DNA from: Oceanobacillus oncorhynchi | Lineage (GTDB): Bacteria; Bacillota; Bacilli; Bacillales; Amphibacillaceae | NCBI RefSeq assembly: GCF_000821065.1 | Contig: NZ_CDGG01000001.1 | Coordinates: forward strand, 372,001-436,000 | Direction: 5' to 3' | Length of the DNA: 64,000 nt | Shown here: positions 27,320 through 36,668 of the stretch, piece by piece | Layout: every line of letters starts with the position of its first letter | Position numbering within the stretch: the stretch's first letter is position 1 | Position numbers and translations under genes: made by a program | The notes under the pieces: model-generated | Database searches by the model: none | Told to the model about the DNA's origin: nothing | Seen by the model: the letters and a program-made list of their open reading frames with translations, nothing else

Positions 27320-27558
27320 GTGTCACATCCTTATCTTCCGGGGTTCCAAAATGCATTGTAGCATTTTAAGATTAAAAAGTATTTGCTGCAGGATTATTTT
27401 TCCTGTGTAAAAATTTTACTATTACAATTTATACAATGCTCAGGGGAATTTGAACAGCATTTTAAAATCATGAAAGCTGTTCATATGATAGAATTTAAAT
27501 ATACTTAAGAATAGTAATGATTTATTACAGAAATAAGCAAAATAAGGAAGGGAAATCG

Positions 27559-28383
27559 ATGAATAAAATACTTTCAACGCATCAAGGTCTATTCTTATTT
27601 AAAACGGAATTTGAACAGGAAAGTATCCGGCGGTCAGATAATTGTTATAAATTCATCTACTCTCTTGGCGGAGACATGACATATCAGCTGCCTCATCAGG
27701 ATTTGACTTTTCATGCGGATCAAATGCTGCTGTTGAATCCTTATGACCCCCATCGGCAATTAGAGGTAGCGCATCATAAATTTTTAATCGAATTAAATCC
27801 AGGATTGATAAATCAAGCTGCCAAAAATTTGATGAATCATCATTCAGCAGATATTCAATTTGCACAAATGCCGCAGCAATCGCTGCAAATAAAGAAGTGG
27901 GTGGCATTTATTCTGGATTATATTGATGTAAGTAATGGGGTAATGGATGCGAGTATGAAGGTATTCCTTGATAACAGCTTTACGCAGTTAGCAATCCTTC
28001 TGATGAAAGGAAGTGTAAACAGTTATTATCAGGATGTTCAGCCGGAAGCATACACTGCTGCAGGTTTCCCGATTTATAAAGTGCTGGAGGCAATGAAGGA
28101 AAGTTATACATCTAACTGGACATTAGATGATATGGCTGCAATTGCCCAGTTAGATAAGTACCGGCTCTCCCATGTATTTAAAGAGAAGGTGGGTGTTTCG
28201 CCATTTTCATGGCTGCAAATCTATCGTATTCAACGCAGTTTGGATAAACTGCAATTTACCGATACGACGATATTGCAGATTGCGATGGATTCGGGGTTTT
28301 CTTCTGTTTCTGTCTATAATCGTCTATTCAAGAAACTGTATGGCATGACACCAAGCTATTTTCGCAGGTTAAGCAATACATAA
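27559..28383 (+). CDS. AraC-family transcriptional regulator
   Basis: 274 residues: N-terminal cupin-like sensor (about 15-120; DNCYKFIYSLGGDMTYQLPH) and C-terminal double helix-turn-helix (about 178-272; WTLDDMAAIAQLDKYRLSHV, GFSSVSVYNRLFKKLYGMTP). Start 27559 has AAGGAAGGG; longer frame from 27517 has no site. Its 3' end overlaps the convergent MFS gene by 28 bp. It may sense a small ligand and act on that transporter, but this is only inference. Confidence 0.85.
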   Translation: MNKILSTHQGLFLFKTEFEQESIRRSDNCYKFIYSLGGDMTYQLPHQDLTFHADQMLLLNPYDPHRQLEVAHHKFLIELNPGLINQAAKNLMNHHSADIQFAQMPQQSLQIKKWVAFILDYIDVSNGVMDASMKVFLDNSFTQLAILLMKGSVNSYYQDVQPEAYTAAGFPIYKVLEAMKESYTSNWTLDDMAAIAQLDKYRLSHVFKEKVGVSPFSWLQIYRIQRSLDKLQFTDTTILQIAMDSGFSSVSVYNRLFKKLYGMTPSYFRRLSNT

Positions 28384-29548
28384 ACTCCAGCCAGAATCAT
28401 CATGCAAGCCCCGCAGATGATAAAAATCAGGTGTATGGAGACCCAATAAGATACAAGCCCGAAGAAACCTAAAGAAATAAAATTAGAAAAATAAAGTAGG
28501 ACGGCATTGAAGCTAAAGCCTCTTCCCAGCATGTCTGGCGGAATGTACTTTTGCAGTAAATAAACCCTGGATAATCCAGACAGCGGCACCCCGACTGCTA
28601 CCCAGATAATTCCCAAAACAAGCAGGGGGCCAGCTGGTAAGCCTCCTAAGAATAAAATGCCTGTCCCCCAGATAAGGGAGCTGAGAAGGTAGGTTTTTAG
28701 TGTGAATTGTTTAAAGATATAGGGAACAATCAAATTGACAATAATAACAACAATTCCAAACCATCCTGTTACAGCGCTGTACCATACTTCTGCATTATCC
28801 ATCGTTTCTTGTAACAGTAACAGCAGCCCGACCTGCCACACCCAGGTGTTAAAGAAAACAATAAAAGCTGTCATCTCAAATAAGGAACGGATGGTTTTAT
28901 GAGTACGGAGCCAGCTAGCAAATTCCCGGATAGCTGTGAATATATTAAATTGCTTTTTATCTGCCTGCTCTTCCTTTAAGGGAATGAATGACAGAAAAAG
29001 TGCGCTCACTAGATAGCTGAGTGCATCCAGCGTGAAAAAGTGGATCACACCAATGGTATTCATGAAGATAATGCTGAAAACAGGTCCTAAAACAGTCATT
29101 CCCCGTGTGACAGTGTCCGTTAAACTATTTACTGCAGGTCTCTCTCTTTCACTCGTGATAAGCGGGATAATTGCTCGATGCGCCGGATTATATAAGCATC
29201 CACATAAATGAATCAAGATGCTTACAATAATTAGATGCCAGTAAGCAAGCTGATTGGAGAAGTCTAACAAAACTAACCCGATGAGAAGCGGAGAACGAAA
29301 TAAATCGATACGAATCAACCATTTCATTTTAGAAATCCAGTCAGCAATAACTCCTCCAATCAATCCGAACAGCAGGTAAGGAGCAACTTGAGCGATAGCA
29401 ATCCCCGTGGTATACGCATTAGAAGCAGTTAAATCATAAGCAAGAAATAAAAGAGCCATGCCAGTCATCACATTCCCTAAATTGGAACTGGCAGTAGCGA
29501 GCAGATAGTTTCGGACACGTTTATTTTTTTTATGATAGTTATGTACAT
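28356..29548 (-). CDS. MFS exporter (DHA3, macrolide-efflux-like) with a likely 1-nt slip near its start
   Basis: About 397 residues, 12 helices; the region ATASSNLGNVMTGMALLFLA, then the TM2-3 loop IGGVIADWISK, resembles Mef-type DHA3 exporters. The only well-placed start is ATG 29548, 9 bp after AAGGAGG, but from it the frame is +1 off; adding one A to the A8 run (29524-29531) restores MYITIIKKNKRVRNYLLA. The open frame itself continues upstream to a TTG at 29642 without a credible ribosome site. Either a missing base, slippage or phase variation. The ribosome site is buried in a hairpin behind a leader peptide. Substrate unknown, perhaps a macrolide-like drug. Confidence 0.75.
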
Positions 29549-29552
29549 TAGC

Positions 29553-29579
29553 TGTAACCTCCTTTGTAAGAAGGTTACA
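29553..29579 (-). promoter_or_regulatory. Hairpin sequestering the MFS ribosome-binding site
   Basis: Minus strand TGTAACCTTCTT-ACA-AAGGAGGTTACA: 12-bp stem with a single G-U pair and 3-nt loop. The 3' arm contains the whole Shine-Dalgarno AAGGAGG. The leader peptide stop codon TAA lies in the 5' arm. This is the architecture of translational attenuation known from erm, cat and similar resistance genes. Confidence 0.75.
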
Positions 29580-29658
29580 ACGTATTCCGGATTTCATCTG
29601 TATTGATATTGCGCAAAAAAGCAGCAATATGTATACAGACAAGCAGGTATAGAATCAT
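29575..29658 (-). CDS. Putative 27-residue leader peptide of the MFS gene
   Basis: ATG 29658 directly follows AAGGAAGG. Encodes MILYLLVCIHIAAFLRNINT plus DEIRNTL and stops at TAA inside the 5' arm of the RBS hairpin. A ribosome stalled near its end would open the hairpin. Spacing of the ribosome site is short, so the start is uncertain; the position of the stop is the stronger evidence. Confidence 0.5.
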   Translation of the reverse strand: MILYLLVCIHIAAFLRNINTDEIRNTL

Positions 29659-29675
29659 CCTTCCTTAAATTCTGC

Positions 29676-29704
29676 TTTACGCTTACAAAACTGTATGGTA
29701 ATCT
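29676..29704 (+). promoter_or_regulatory. Putative promoter of the thiamin-salvage operon
   Basis: TTTACG (29676-29681), 17-bp spacer, TAATCT (29699-29704), about 25 bp upstream of the riboswitch. Both boxes are imperfect. Confidence 0.45.
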
Positions 29705-29729
29705 AAAAGGGATAAATACATACGCAATG

Positions 29730-29820
29730 GATCCACTAGGGGTGCTTATTAAGCTGAGAGAGGTATATTGCCTTGACCCTTACCAACCTGATCTAGTTCG
29801 TACTAGCGGAGGGAAGTGGG
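29730..29820 (+). promoter_or_regulatory. TPP riboswitch (THI box)
   Basis: Contains the conserved blocks CACTAGGGGTGCTT, GCTGAGAGAGG, GACCCTTACCAACCTGATCTA and AGCGGAGGGAAGTGG in the correct order. A terminator follows at 29858, so thiamin pyrophosphate should stop transcription before ylmB. Confidence 0.96.
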
Positions 29821-29857
29821 CGGATATGCCTATAGGCAAATGAACCAAACTTTTCTG

Positions 29858-29887
29858 CCGCTTTCTAAATCAGGAGGCGGTTTTTTT
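29858..29887 (+). terminator. Riboswitch-controlled terminator
   Basis: CCGCTTTCT-AAATC-AGGAGGCGG stem followed by seven T, the expression platform of the TPP riboswitch. Confidence 0.85.
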
Positions 29888-29911
29888 GCGTGCTGAAAAG
29901 GAGGTTTTTGA

Positions 29912-31180
29912 ATGGATAGGGTAATTCAGGAGATTCGAAATCGAGAAGACGAATTAATAGCGCTTGTCAGTGATTTGATTCGTTTTGAAACACCAGCCCC
30001 GCCTGCAAGAAATACAGAGGCTATCCAAGCTTACATTGCGAACTACTTGAAGGAAATGAATTTTGAAACAGAACAATGGGAGGTTTATCCCGGTGACCCG
30101 AATGTCGTCGGCTGTTTACGTGGAACTGCTTCCGATACATACAACAGCTTGATTCTTAATGGGCATGTGGATGTCGCTTCTATAGAGGAAGGTGAAAACT
30201 GGAAGCATGCGCCATTTCAGCCAGCAGTGGAAGGACGTACATTATTTGGGCGGGGTGCAGCAGATATGAAAGGCGGTCTGGCAGCGTGTTTATTTGCGAT
30301 GCGCATATTGCATGACCACCAGATTCGCCTTGGCGGGGATGTTATTCTGCAGTCCGTCATTGGGGAAGAGGTTGGGGAAGCAGGGACGAAGCAATGTGGA
30401 GAACGCGGGTATACAGCGGATTATGCCATCGTTGCAGATACAAGTCATTGTGAAATACATGGGCAAGGAGGCGTTATTACCGGCTGGATCACAGTGAAAA
30501 GTCCAATCACGCACCATGATGGTACACGTCGCCAGCTCATTCATGCAGGCGGCGGGATGAAAGGAGCCAGCGCCATTGAAAAGATGAATAAGCTCCTTAT
30601 TGCGTTGCAGGAGCTGGAGCGACATTGGGCAGTGACCAAATCCTATCCAGGCTTTCCCCCAGGAACCAATACCATCAACCCGGCAGTGATTGAAGGAGGC
30701 AGACATGCTGCTTTTATTGCTGATGAATGCCGCCTATGGATTACCGTTCATTATTATCCCGATGAGACTTCTGAGCAGGTTGCTGCAGAAATTGAGTCCC
30801 ATTTACGCAAGACGGCTGAAGCGGATGTCTGGATGCGGGATAATCCACCCGCCTTTGAATGGGGAGGCGAATCGATGATTGTGGACCGCGGTGAAATTTT
30901 CCCGTCTTTCTCCGTAGATAAAGAACATGCTGCTTTTGCGATGTTACAGGAGAGTCATAGCAAAGCTTTTGGCGAGGAAGCGAAAGTCCGAATGTCTGAA
31001 ACAGTAACTGATGGCGGCTGGCTTGCAGCATACGGGATTCCGACGGTCTGCTATGGACCTGGTGAATTGAAGCACGCCCATGCCGTGGATGAGCAGGTAA
31101 ACATCGACGAGTTAGTAGATTATACAGTGTCCCTGCTGCAATTTATTTTGAAATGGTGTCAAACAGAAAAACAGAAATAA
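29912..31180 (+). CDS. ylmB: Formylaminopyrimidine deformylase YlmB (M20 peptidase family)
   Basis: 422 residues, M20/ArgE-DapE fold with metal ligands in LNGHVDVAS, GRGAADMKGG and VIGEEVGEAGT; dimerisation domain in the middle. Placement directly behind a TPP riboswitch and 38 bp before tenA identifies it as YlmB, which deformylates N-formyl-4-amino-5-aminomethyl-2-methylpyrimidine from degraded thiamin. TenA then makes HMP. On sequence alone it could be a general M20 deacylase. Confidence 0.85.
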   Translation: MDRVIQEIRNREDELIALVSDLIRFETPAPPARNTEAIQAYIANYLKEMNFETEQWEVYPGDPNVVGCLRGTASDTYNSLILNGHVDVASIEEGENWKHAPFQPAVEGRTLFGRGAADMKGGLAACLFAMRILHDHQIRLGGDVILQSVIGEEVGEAGTKQCGERGYTADYAIVADTSHCEIHGQGGVITGWITVKSPITHHDGTRRQLIHAGGGMKGASAIEKMNKLLIALQELERHWAVTKSYPGFPPGTNTINPAVIEGGRHAAFIADECRLWITVHYYPDETSEQVAAEIESHLRKTAEADVWMRDNPPAFEWGGESMIVDRGEIFPSFSVDKEHAAFAMLQESHSKAFGEEAKVRMSETVTDGGWLAAYGIPTVCYGPGELKHAHAVDEQVNIDELVDYTVSLLQFILKWCQTEKQK

Positions 31181-31218
31181 GGCATTTATAAAAATGATGG
31201 AAAAGGGAGCGCATATAC

Positions 31219-31887
31219 ATGAAATTTACAGAACGTATTCGCAAGACAGCAGATTCGATTTGGGAGAAAAGCCACCAGCATCCATTTGTACAGGGGATTG
31301 GTAATGGAACACTCGATATGGAGTCATTTAAATTCTACATGTGTCAGGATTACAAGTATTTGATAGAGTACTCAAAAGTAATTGCGATGGGAACGGTGCT
31401 TGCAAAAGATTTAGATACCATGTCCGGCTTTGCTAAATCGCTGGATGAAACCCTGAATTTCGAAATGGAGCTTCATCGTCAGTATGCCGAGCGTCTCGGT
31501 ATTTCCAGGGAGGAACTAGAATCTACGGTTCCAGGGCCTGTAACGCTGGCCTACAGCAGTAATATGATTGCAGAGGCACAGAAAGGTTCTTTAGCAGCAT
31601 TGATTGCAGCGATTCTGCCGTGTGCCTGGAGTTATTATGAAATTGGTCTGGAGCTGGCAAAAAAGCCGGGTGCGCTGGAGCATGAACAGTATGGGGAATG
31701 GGTGAAAATGTACAGCTCGGATGAATTTGGCTCCATTGGCAAGTGGCTGATTGAAAAATTAGACGAGCTTGCGGAAGGCTGTTCGGAAGCAGAACTGGAT
31801 CATTTAGAAGCTATTTTTCTGAATACGAGTCGCTATGAATATATGTTTTGGGATATGGCATATAAGCGTGAGGGCTGGCCGGTATAA
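31219..31887 (+). CDS. tenA: Aminopyrimidine aminohydrolase TenA
   Basis: 222 residues, all-helical TenA/PQQC fold. Catalytic C135 in LPCAWSYYEIG, substrate residues in QDYKYLIEYSK and the C-terminal RYEYMFWDMA motif are present. Hydrolyses 4-amino-5-aminomethyl-2-methylpyrimidine to HMP. Second gene of the TPP-controlled salvage operon. The transporter genes often linked to this pair in other bacilli are not seen here. Confidence 0.93.
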   Translation: MKFTERIRKTADSIWEKSHQHPFVQGIGNGTLDMESFKFYMCQDYKYLIEYSKVIAMGTVLAKDLDTMSGFAKSLDETLNFEMELHRQYAERLGISREELESTVPGPVTLAYSSNMIAEAQKGSLAALIAAILPCAWSYYEIGLELAKKPGALEHEQYGEWVKMYSSDEFGSIGKWLIEKLDELAEGCSEAELDHLEAIFLNTSRYEYMFWDMAYKREGWPV

Positions 31888-32056
31888 GGTAAAATCACCC
31901 TATATGATTTCTTGAGTTGTAAAAAAATGTATAAACAGAATGTTCCGTATAACAAATTATTTTCTTCCAATATTCAAAAAAGTAGAATGGTTGGATAGAC
32001 AAGAAATGGATTCATGGTAAAATAAAGAAAACGGATACGGAAAATGGGTGAAGCAG

Positions 32057-32644
32057 ATGAAGCTCTGGTGGAGAAAAATAGCAGTCGTATTTATAACAAT
32101 TTTAACATTGGGTATCTATACGCCAACAAATCTTTTGGAAGTCGACGCCAATAAGCGAGATGACAGCAGTGTGTCTTCTTCATCGGATCTCGAAACAACA
32201 TCTGTTATCGAGGAAACCACCCAATCATACAATGTAGAAGATCCAAGGGAAGCTTTTCTTGGCCACCTTCATGAAGAGGCGAAAAAATTGAGTATCGAAA
32301 AATTTGGAACGAGGATCGCGGGGAAGGTTGAGGATGAATTTTCTGCTATGATTTTACCGCAGATGGAATTGGTGCTGTCTGATCTTGTCGAGCATTCTGA
32401 CATATATAAGGATATAGCGATTACCGAAAAACCTTCAGACGGCTATGGAGAGCGGATTTTCAATGTTTCCAATAACAGCACCAGCAAAACATTGGCAAAG
32501 TTTCATGTCCGCCGGGAAAACCGGCCATTGGAAGGGTATTATTTTAATTTTCATTACCATTTAAGTGAGGATGGATTCCAAAAGCATTATCATATCGGGG
32601 ATATTTATTGGAATAAGAATACACCGCCTAAATGGATGGCCTAA
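32057..32644 (+). CDS. YpjP-like secreted protein
   Basis: 195 residues with an N-terminal hydrophobic segment (about 8-26). The C-terminal half (FNVSNNSTSKTLAKFHVRRE, GYYFNFHYHLSEDGFQKHYH, IYWNKNTPPKWM) matches the B. subtilis YpjP family closely. Function unknown. ATG 32057 (MKLWWRK) aligns with the YpjP N-terminus; GTG 32048 would add three residues. Single gene. Confidence 0.82.
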   Translation: MKLWWRKIAVVFITILTLGIYTPTNLLEVDANKRDDSSVSSSSDLETTSVIEETTQSYNVEDPREAFLGHLHEEAKKLSIEKFGTRIAGKVEDEFSAMILPQMELVLSDLVEHSDIYKDIAITEKPSDGYGERIFNVSNNSTSKTLAKFHVRRENRPLEGYYFNFHYHLSEDGFQKHYHIGDIYWNKNTPPKWMA

Positions 32645-32717
32645 GACCGAAATTTGGGGCTGCGGTTACTCGCCCCGCTTAAAACATTTGCCGCCATATT
32701 TATTTTAATCCATCAAG

Positions 32718-32753
32718 AAAGGCAAGGAAGCGTGCAGCGCTTCCTTGCCTTTT
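32718..32753. terminator. Bidirectional terminator
   Basis: AAAGGCAAGGAAGCG-TGCAG-CGCTTCCTTGCCTTT, perfect 15-bp stem between the convergent ypjP-like and sirtuin genes, touching the sirtuin stop codon. Confidence 0.85.
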
Positions 32754-33471
32754 ATCTGTTATATAATAATTGATCCGTTTCTTCTAAATAAGCCCCAATC
32801 TTCCGGTCAAAAACAACTTCATCTGCAAACTCATCTAATGGTGTTTTCTCCTGGTTGACAATGACAAGTTTGGCGCCGCTTTGTTTTGCGATTTCCGGGA
32901 ATTGGTTGGCTGGCGTAACCGATAGAGAGGAACCTAGCACGATAAATAAATCGGCTTTCTTTGCATGCTCAAACGCAGCAGAAAAGGCATCCTCAGGGAG
33001 CATTTCCCCAAATAATACAATAGAAGGTCTGAGTATTCCGCCGCAGGAACAGTGATAGTCTTCATTTAAATAAGCAGAACTGTCGTAGATTTTCCCGCAG
33101 CTTTGGCAATGCAGCTCTTGTAGGGTTCCATGAAGCTCATGAACGTGTCTGCTGCCTGCAGCCTGATGAAAACCGTCCACATTTTGGGTAATAATCGATT
33201 GGATCAGTCCATTATTTTCCCAATCGGCAAGAATGTGATGTCCTTTATGCGGACCAACTTCTTTGACGCCCAGGACGCGCTCCCGATAAAATTCGATAAA
33301 ATCCTCTACGTGATGATTTAAAGCATCTACACTTGCGATTTTGCTTGGGTCTTTCTTTCTCCAAAGTCCCCGGTTTGTGGAACGAAAGTCAGGCAGCCCA
33401 CTCTCTGTAGACATTCCTGCGCCAGTGAAAACGACGGTATGTTTGGAATCTTTTAACCATTCATGAAGCAT
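32752..33471 (-). CDS. cobB: NAD-dependent protein deacetylase, Sir2 family
   Basis: 239 residues. Sir2 motifs: GAGMSTESGLPDFRS (NAD binding), TQNVDGFH, catalytic His in HELHGT, zinc Cys pairs CQSC and CSCG, and VLGSSLSVTPA. Removes acyl groups from lysines, with nicotinamide and O-acetyl-ADP-ribose as products; B. subtilis SrtN is the counterpart. Divergent from htpG. ATG 33471 follows GAGGAGGGGT. Confidence 0.93.
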   Translation of the reverse strand: MLHEWLKDSKHTVVFTGAGMSTESGLPDFRSTNRGLWRKKDPSKIASVDALNHHVEDFIEFYRERVLGVKEVGPHKGHHILADWENNGLIQSIITQNVDGFHQAAGSRHVHELHGTLQELHCQSCGKIYDSSAYLNEDYHCSCGGILRPSIVLFGEMLPEDAFSAAFEHAKKADLFIVLGSSLSVTPANQFPEIAKQSGAKLVIVNQEKTPLDEFADEVVFDRKIGAYLEETDQLLYNR

Positions 33472-33535
33472 CGAGACCCCTCCTCTTCTATATATTTTCT
33501 ATTATACATGTTGTTTAGGCTATATGCGACTAATA

Positions 33536-33564
33536 TTGACAGTTAAAATAGAATATGGTATTCA
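33536..33564 (+). promoter_or_regulatory. Putative htpG promoter
   Basis: -35 TTGACA (33536-33541), 17-bp spacer and TATTCA as -10 (33559-33564), so transcription would begin just ahead of the CIRCE element. The -35 is perfect, the -10 weak. Confidence 0.5.
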
Positions 33565-33576
33565 TGTAATAGAGGT

Positions 33577-33603
33577 TTAGCACTCTGTGAGAGAGAGTGC
33601 TAA
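33577..33603 (+). promoter_or_regulatory. CIRCE element (HrcA operator) upstream of htpG
   Basis: TTAGCACTC - 9 nt - GAGTGCTAA, an exact match to the CIRCE inverted repeat, 26 bp before the htpG ATG. HrcA binding here would repress htpG until heat stress. Confidence 0.95.
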
Positions 33604-33628
33604 AAACAGAAAAAGGAGAGAGCGCATT

Positions 33629-35506
33629 ATGGCAAAGCACGAGTTTAAAGCAGAATCACAGAAATTATTAGATATGGTCATCCACTCCATTTATTCACAA
33701 CGGGAGATTTTCTTGCGTGAATTAATCTCTAACGCAAGTGATGCTATTGACAAGATTTATTATAAAGCATTAACGGATGATGCTTTAACATTCGATCAAA
33801 GCAATTACTATATCAAACTGATTCCTAATAAAGAAAAACGTACGTTGACTGTAGTAGATACGGGAATTGGAATGACAAAGGAAGAGCTGGAAGATAACCT
33901 CGGTGTGATTGCTAAGAGTGGTTCACATACGTTTAAATCAGAAAATGAAATTAAAGACGGCCATGATATTATTGGTCAATTTGGTGTCGGCTTTTATGCA
34001 GCGTTTATGGTTGCGGATAAAGTGACCGTATTAACAAAATCGATTGACAGTGAAGAAGGATATCAATGGGTTTCACAGGGATCAGACGGCTATACGATTA
34101 CGCCGATTGACCGCGAAGAAGTTGGCACAGAGATTATTCTTGAAATAAAAGAAAACGAAGAAGAAGACAATTATGATACGTTTTTAGAAGAAGCTACTTT
34201 AAAACAAATCGTCAAGAAATACTCTGACTTTATCCGCTATCCAATTAAAATGGATGTTACGGAAAGCAAGTTAAAAGAAGGAACAGAAGATGAGTATGAG
34301 GATGTAATTGAAGAGCAGACGCTGAACACAATGGTTCCTATTTGGAAGAAAAATAAGAGCGAATTAACAGACGAAGATTATACCAATTTCTATCAGGAGA
34401 AACGGTACGGATTTGATCAGCCGTTGCGCCATATTCATATCAATGTAGATGGAGCAGTCCGTTATAATGCAATTCTATTTATTCCAGAGCAAACGCCGTT
34501 TAATTATTACTCCAGGGAGTACGAAAAAGGCTTAGAGCTTTATTCAAATGGTGTTTTGATTATGGAAAAATGTGCAGATTTACTGCCTGATTACTTCAGC
34601 TTTGTAAAAGGAATGGTCGACTCAGAAGATTTATCCTTAAATATTTCCAGGGAAATGCTACAGCATGATCGTCAGCTGAAAATCATTGCGAAAAATATTC
34701 ATAAGAAAATAAAACAGCAGCTGTTAAGCCTGCTTCGCGATGAACGTGAAAAATATGAAACATTCTTTAAAGCATTGGGTCAGCAAATCAAATTTGGCGT
34801 GTACAGTGATTTCGGCCAGCATAAAGAAGAACTGCAAGACTTGCTTCTATTCTATTCTTCTACAGAGAAAAAGCTGGTAACGTTAGAGGAATATGTATCA
34901 CGTATGCCGGAAGACCAAAAATATATCTATTATGCTTCTGGAGATTCCAATGAGCGTATTGAAAAGCTTCCGCAAACGGAAATTGTTGCAGATAAAGGCT
35001 ATGAAATTCTTTATTTCACAGATGAAGTGGATGAATTTGCGATTAAAATGCTGATGCAATATCAGGATAAGGAATTCCGTTCCGTTTCCAGCGGTGATTT
35101 AGGAATTGAAGCCGATGAAAAAGAGGAAGAGAAGGAAGAAACAGAAAGTCATAATGAGCTGTTTACAGCAATGAAAGAGGTGCTTGGTGATAAAGTGAAG
35201 GATGTTCGGGCTTCCAAGCGTCTGAAATCCCATCCGGTCGTGCTTTCTGCAGATGGTGATATTTCTCTGGAAATGGAGAAAATTATTAATGCGATGCCGG
35301 ATAATCAGCAGATTCAGGCAGATAAAGTGCTGGAAATCAATGTAGACCACAGTATTTTTAAAGCACTCGAAGCAGCGCAGGGGAATGATCAGGATAAACT
35401 AGCGTTATATACCAACCTGCTTTACAATCAGGCGTTATTGATTGAAGGGCTGCCGATTGAAGATCCAGTGGCATTTACGAATGATATGAGTAAGATTATG
35501 GTTTGA
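33629..35506 (+). CDS. htpG: Chaperone protein HtpG (Hsp90)
   Basis: 625 residues: GHKL ATPase domain with [23 protein letters not shown] and [13 protein letters not shown], middle domain with catalytic Arg region (LNISREMLQ), and C-terminal dimerisation domain. ATP-dependent chaperone in the cytosol. ATG 33629 has AAAGGAG; the longer frame from 33587 overlaps CIRCE and is rejected. Confidence 0.96.
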   Translation: MAKHEFKAESQKLLDMVIHSIYSQREIFLRELISNASDAIDKIYYKALTDDALTFDQSNYYIKLIPNKEKRTLTVVDTGIGMTKEELEDNLGVIAKSGSHTFKSENEIKDGHDIIGQFGVGFYAAFMVADKVTVLTKSIDSEEGYQWVSQGSDGYTITPIDREEVGTEIILEIKENEEEDNYDTFLEEATLKQIVKKYSDFIRYPIKMDVTESKLKEGTEDEYEDVIEEQTLNTMVPIWKKNKSELTDEDYTNFYQEKRYGFDQPLRHIHINVDGAVRYNAILFIPEQTPFNYYSREYEKGLELYSNGVLIMEKCADLLPDYFSFVKGMVDSEDLSLNISREMLQHDRQLKIIAKNIHKKIKQQLLSLLRDEREKYETFFKALGQQIKFGVYSDFGQHKEELQDLLLFYSSTEKKLVTLEEYVSRMPEDQKYIYYASGDSNERIEKLPQTEIVADKGYEILYFTDEVDEFAIKMLMQYQDKEFRSVSSGDLGIEADEKEEEKEETESHNELFTAMKEVLGDKVKDVRASKRLKSHPVVLSADGDISLEMEKIINAMPDNQQIQADKVLEINVDHSIFKALEAAQGNDQDKLALYTNLLYNQALLIEGLPIEDPVAFTNDMSKIMV

Positions 35507-35880
35507 TGAAAAAGCATCGTGTGGAAGGCATAGCCTTCTATGCGGTGTTCTTTTGTTTAAAGGATAGTGAATTTTATTAATTTTGATACAGATAGCAATA
35601 AAACCTATCTAGCGTAGTGTTTTTCCGGAGCGGCTATTTTCAGCTATCTTTATAAACATTCTTATTTTTTAAGCTGATAACTTTTAGAAATTTTCCTATC
35701 TTGTTTAATTTTTAAGGTTATGAAATAGCATAGTGAGGGAATACAATGATTAGGTCGGCAGTTAAATGAAGCTGGGAAAGAAGCATTTTTAACTAAAGGT
35801 GTTTAGCAGAGGGAGGAAAAGTGTACACTAATGAAAAAGCAATCGTTTGCCTGCCATAGAATCGTCACATTTCATAAAAA
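35507..35880. other. Gene-free stretch after htpG
   Basis: About 370 bp with no credible gene. A hairpin GAAGGC-ATA-GCCTTC (about 35524-35542) with a short T-run shortly after may terminate htpG. The rest is AT-rich without recognised motifs. Confidence 0.5.
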
Positions 35881-35883
35881 AAG

Positions 35884-35961
35884 TGACACGATGTCATAAA
35901 AATAATTGACTTATGACATCGTGTCACTTAATATAGAATTATAGGACATGACATTGTGTCA
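35884..35961 (+). promoter_or_regulatory. Promoter with three TetR-type palindromes
   Basis: TGACACGATGTCA (35884-35896), TGACATCGTGTCA (35914-35926) and TGACATTGTGTCA (35949-35961) share TGACA-nnn-TGTCA. The first two form a larger inverted repeat with 19-bp arms. TTGACT (35906-35911), 17-bp spacer and TAATAT (35929-35934) form the promoter; the second palindrome fills the spacer. Likely autoregulation by the TetR protein downstream. Confidence 0.8.
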
Positions 35962-35986
35962 CAATAGGTTATGGAGGAGCAAGAAT

Positions 35987-36610
35987 ATGCCTACATCAAC
36001 ATTTTTTAATTTAAACGATTCCAAACGGGCAAAATTATTGCAAGCGGTTGAAAAAGAATTTGCAAGAGCACCGTTATCGCAGGCCTCCATTGCGAATATT
36101 GTAAAGCTTGCAGGTGTTTCAAGAGGAAGTTTTTATCAATATTTTGACGGCAAAGAAGATGCTTTTTATTATTTATTAAAGCTTCATACAGATAAACGCC
36201 GTGCTTATTTTTTAAGCCTGCTGCGTGAAACAGATGGAGATTTGATGGCTTCCATGGATAAGGTTTTTCGGGTAACACTGATAGAGCTGTCAGAAGAGAA
36301 GCATTTGCAGTTTTTAAAGAATGCCGTATTGAATGTGACACATGAAGTGGAGGATTCATTTACAGAGTTATTCCTAGGAAAGCATAATGAAGTAGATGCA
36401 ATGAATCAAGTAAAAGATTTAGTTGATTTTAATAAACTGAATATTGATAGTAAACAAGAGTTTTTCCATGTTATGCAGATTTTAACGTCTGTTACATTTC
36501 GAAATATTGTGGATCAGCTATCCAGGAATCTTTCTCGTGAAGAAGCTCTAGAGAATTTTCGTATTGAAATGGATCTGTTAAGCAAAGGTTTATCAAGTGC
36601 TGACAGGTAA
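35987..36610 (+). CDS. TetR-family regulator, probably autoregulated
   Basis: 207 residues with TetR helix-turn-helix (ASIANIVKLAGVSRGSFYQYF) and a helical effector domain. ATG 35987 follows GGAGGAG. The three palindromes just upstream are presumed operators. No partner enzyme or pump lies beside it; the next gene, 58 bp on, is an Spx-like protein and could be co-transcribed. Confidence 0.87.
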   Translation: MPTSTFFNLNDSKRAKLLQAVEKEFARAPLSQASIANIVKLAGVSRGSFYQYFDGKEDAFYYLLKLHTDKRRAYFLSLLRETDGDLMASMDKVFRVTLIELSEEKHLQFLKNAVLNVTHEVEDSFTELFLGKHNEVDAMNQVKDLVDFNKLNIDSKQEFFHVMQILTSVTFRNIVDQLSRNLSREEALENFRIEMDLLSKGLSSADR

Positions 36611-36668
36611 GTATAGAACTTTTCTGATGGTAAGAAGAAAGAAACTATATATAAATGGGGTATGATTA

